From Acidobacteriota bacterium (lineage in GTDB: Bacteria > Acidobacteriota > Blastocatellia > Pyrinomonadales > Pyrinomonadaceae), in the NCBI GenBank assembly GCA_013813755.1, contig JACCRD010000220.1, positions 1-7,495 on the forward strand: 7,495 nucleotides of DNA, written 5' to 3'. The translations under genes and the position numbers were made by a program. Each line of letters opens with the position of its first letter. Within the stretch, counting starts at the first letter, position 1. The notes beneath the pieces are model-generated. The model was given only the letters and a program-made list of their open reading frames with translations, searched no databases and was not told the origin of the DNA. This document shows, piece by piece, positions 6,133 to 7,495 of the stretch.

Positions 6133-7495
6133 TTATTTATCATCAAGCGCCGCCACGCCGGGCAGTTCCTCGCCGGCGAGAAATTCAAGCGTCGCGCCGC
6201 CGCCGGTTGAAATGTGCGAAATTTTATCGTCCAGATTCGCTTGATTAATCGCAGAAACCGAATCGCCGCCGCCGACAATTGATGTCGCTCCGGCAGCAGT
6301 GACATCCGCGACGGCATTGGCGATGGCGATTGTGCCTTCGTCAAACGGTTTTTCTTCAAACATTCCCATCGGACCGTTCCAGACGATTGTTTTCGCGCCT
6401 TCCAAAGCTTGTCTAAAAATTTGGATTGTTTCAATGCCGATGTCGAGTCCCACCAGCCCTTTATTGGTAAATTCAATCGGAATTGTTTTACGCGAATTGA
6501 GCGGATCGTAAGAATCGACAACCTGATGGTCAGTCGGCAAAATCAGTTCAACGCCATGCTCATGCGCCATCTGTTCAACTTCCAGAGCCTTCGGCATCAT
6601 TGCGTCTTCGACCAGAGATTTGCCGATTGTGTAGCCTTTTGCCTTGAAAAATGTGTAAGCCATCGCGCCGCCAATCAAGAGTTTGTCAACCTTTCGCTCG
6701 ATCAACGATTCGATGACAGGAATTTTATCGGAAACTTTCGCTCCGCCTAAAATTGCGACAAACGGTCGTTCCGGATCGTTTAAGGCTTTCGATAAAAAGT
6801 TCAATTCTTTTTCCATCAAAAGCCCGGCGACGGAATCGTTAACAAATTTTGTAATTCCGTCGGTCGAAGCGTGAGCGCGATGCGCCGCGCCAAAAGCATC
6901 GTTGACGTAAACATCACACAGTTCAGCTAATTGCTTCGCAAATCCTTTGTCGTTCGCTTCTTCTTCAGCGTGCAGACGCAGGTTTTCGAGCAGCAGGACT
7001 TCGCCTTTTTTTAAATTTTCGACTTTTTGTTTTACTTTGTCGCCAACGCAGTCATTGGCAAAACAAATTTGACCGTGCATTTGATTCTGGATTAAATCTT
7101 CGAGTTCCGAGGAATTCATCTGCAACATATCGACACGCTTTTGTAATTGAGGTGTTAAGCCGCTATTTCCGTGTCCATTATCAAATTCAGAAGTGGCTTC
7201 CGGCGTTTCCAAATTTTTCTCGTTCGGCTTAATTGAATTTTCCGGGACAAAAATTTGCCGCAGATATTCGTAAACTGGCTTTAACGAATATTTATTCGCG
7301 TCATATGGCATCCCTTTTTCTTCCGCTTTCTCTTTGTCTTTTAAAGGTCTGCCCAAGTGCGAAGCCAGAATGATTTTGGCGCCTTCTTCAATCGCGTATT
7401 TGATCGTCGACATAGCGCCTTGAATTCTGGTATCGTCTTCGATTTTGCCGTTTTTGATCGGCACGTTGAAATCCACACGAATGAAAACTCGTTTG
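6133..7495 (-). CDS. pgk: Phosphoglycerate kinase (5' end cut by window edge)
   Basis: Pgk is the cytoplasmic glycolytic enzyme that transfers phosphate from 1,3-bisphosphoglycerate to ADP. The frame is open to the right edge. The GTG at 7476 is not the start, because upstream in-frame codons encode KRVFIR, completing the conserved RVDFNVP motif. About 10-15 N-terminal residues are missing. Numbering from the first complete codon (7494), the protein has 453 residues and shows SHLGRP (45-50), ENLRLH (170-175, usually ENLRFH), DAFGAAHRAHAS (199-210), GGAKVSDKI (250-258), NGPMGMFE (373-380) and GGGDSVSA (408-415). All substrate- and nucleotide-binding motifs are intact. The protein is some 55-60 residues longer than usual because of a hydrophilic insertion at about residues 83-140 in the N-terminal domain. 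The insertion is in frame and the rest aligns normally, so the enzyme is probably active. Confidence 0.98.
   Translation of the reverse strand, partial: KRVFIRVDFNVPIKNGKIEDDTRIQGAMSTIKYAIEEGAKIILASHLGRPLKDKEKAEEKGMPYDANKYSLKPVYEYLRQIFVPENSIKPNEKNLETPEATSEFDNGHGNSGLTPQLQKRVDMLQMNSSELEDLIQNQMHGQICFANDCVGDKVKQKVENLKKGEVLLLENLRLHAEEEANDKGFAKQLAELCDVYVNDAFGAAHRAHASTDGITKFVNDSVAGLLMEKELNFLSKALNDPERPFVAILGGAKVSDKIPVIESLIERKVDKLLIGGAMAYTFFKAKGYTIGKSLVEDAMMPKALEVEQMAHEHGVELILPTDHQVVDSYDPLNSRKTIPIEFTNKGLVGLDIGIETIQIFRQALEGAKTIVWNGPMGMFEEKPFDEGTIAIANAVADVTAAGATSIVGGGDSVSAINQANLDDKISHISTGGGATLEFLAGEELPGVAALDDK

Noticed and set aside
6114..6521. 135-codon minus-strand frame overlapping pgk
   Set aside because: It lies in an alternative frame of pgk, which has strong family motifs throughout; the translation is low-complexity and unlike a real protein.
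7474..7476. GTG as start codon of pgk
   Set aside because: In-frame codons upstream encode KRVFIR, completing the conserved Pgk N-terminal motif, so this is an internal valine and the true start is beyond the right edge.

Overview
The window comes from a bacterial chromosome. Three conserved housekeeping genes lie on the minus strand, in transcription order pgk (phosphoglycerate kinase, 5' end cut by the right edge), lon (LonA ATP-dependent protease, complete) and uvrA (excinuclease ABC subunit A, 3' end cut by the left edge). One small gene for a secreted protein runs the opposite way, in the gap between lon and uvrA. Coding regions have moderate GC and the gaps are clearly AT-rich. The signal-peptide protein and the protein sequences would fit a Gram-negative such as Acidobacteriota (Blastocatellia-like). 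This is only an impression; no taxonomic marker in the window settles it.

Layout from left to right: 1-2531 uvrA (minus, partial), carrying a short in-frame heptameric low-complexity repeat. 2532-2856 is an AT-rich gap with a putative uvrA promoter, two 16-bp direct repeats and a sigma70-like promoter for the plus-strand gene. 2857-3270 encodes a 137-aa exported, probably NTF2-like protein. 3271-3396 holds a large imperfect hairpin with the architecture of an integron attC site. 3397-5826 is lon (minus). 5827-6132 is an AT-rich gap with a possible lon promoter. 6133-7495 is pgk (minus, partial).

The genes do not form a functional pathway: pgk is glycolysis, lon is protein quality control and uvrA is nucleotide excision repair. 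The gaps (about 300 bp between pgk and lon, more than 850 bp between lon and uvrA) suggest separate transcription units.

The most interesting part is 2824-3395. The small secreted-protein gene has a short leader starting near a GTTGGGG sequence. It ends 13 bp before a perfect RYYYAAC box, followed by a long imperfect palindrome and a degenerate GTT-type box that abuts the lon stop codon. Together this looks like a solitary integron-type gene cassette inserted between lon and uvrA, with no integrase in view. It is a hypothesis; a simple convergent-gene hairpin is the alternative. Other points of note are an insertion of roughly 58 residues in the N-terminal domain of phosphoglycerate kinase and the Lys-rich heptad-repeat insertion in UvrA.
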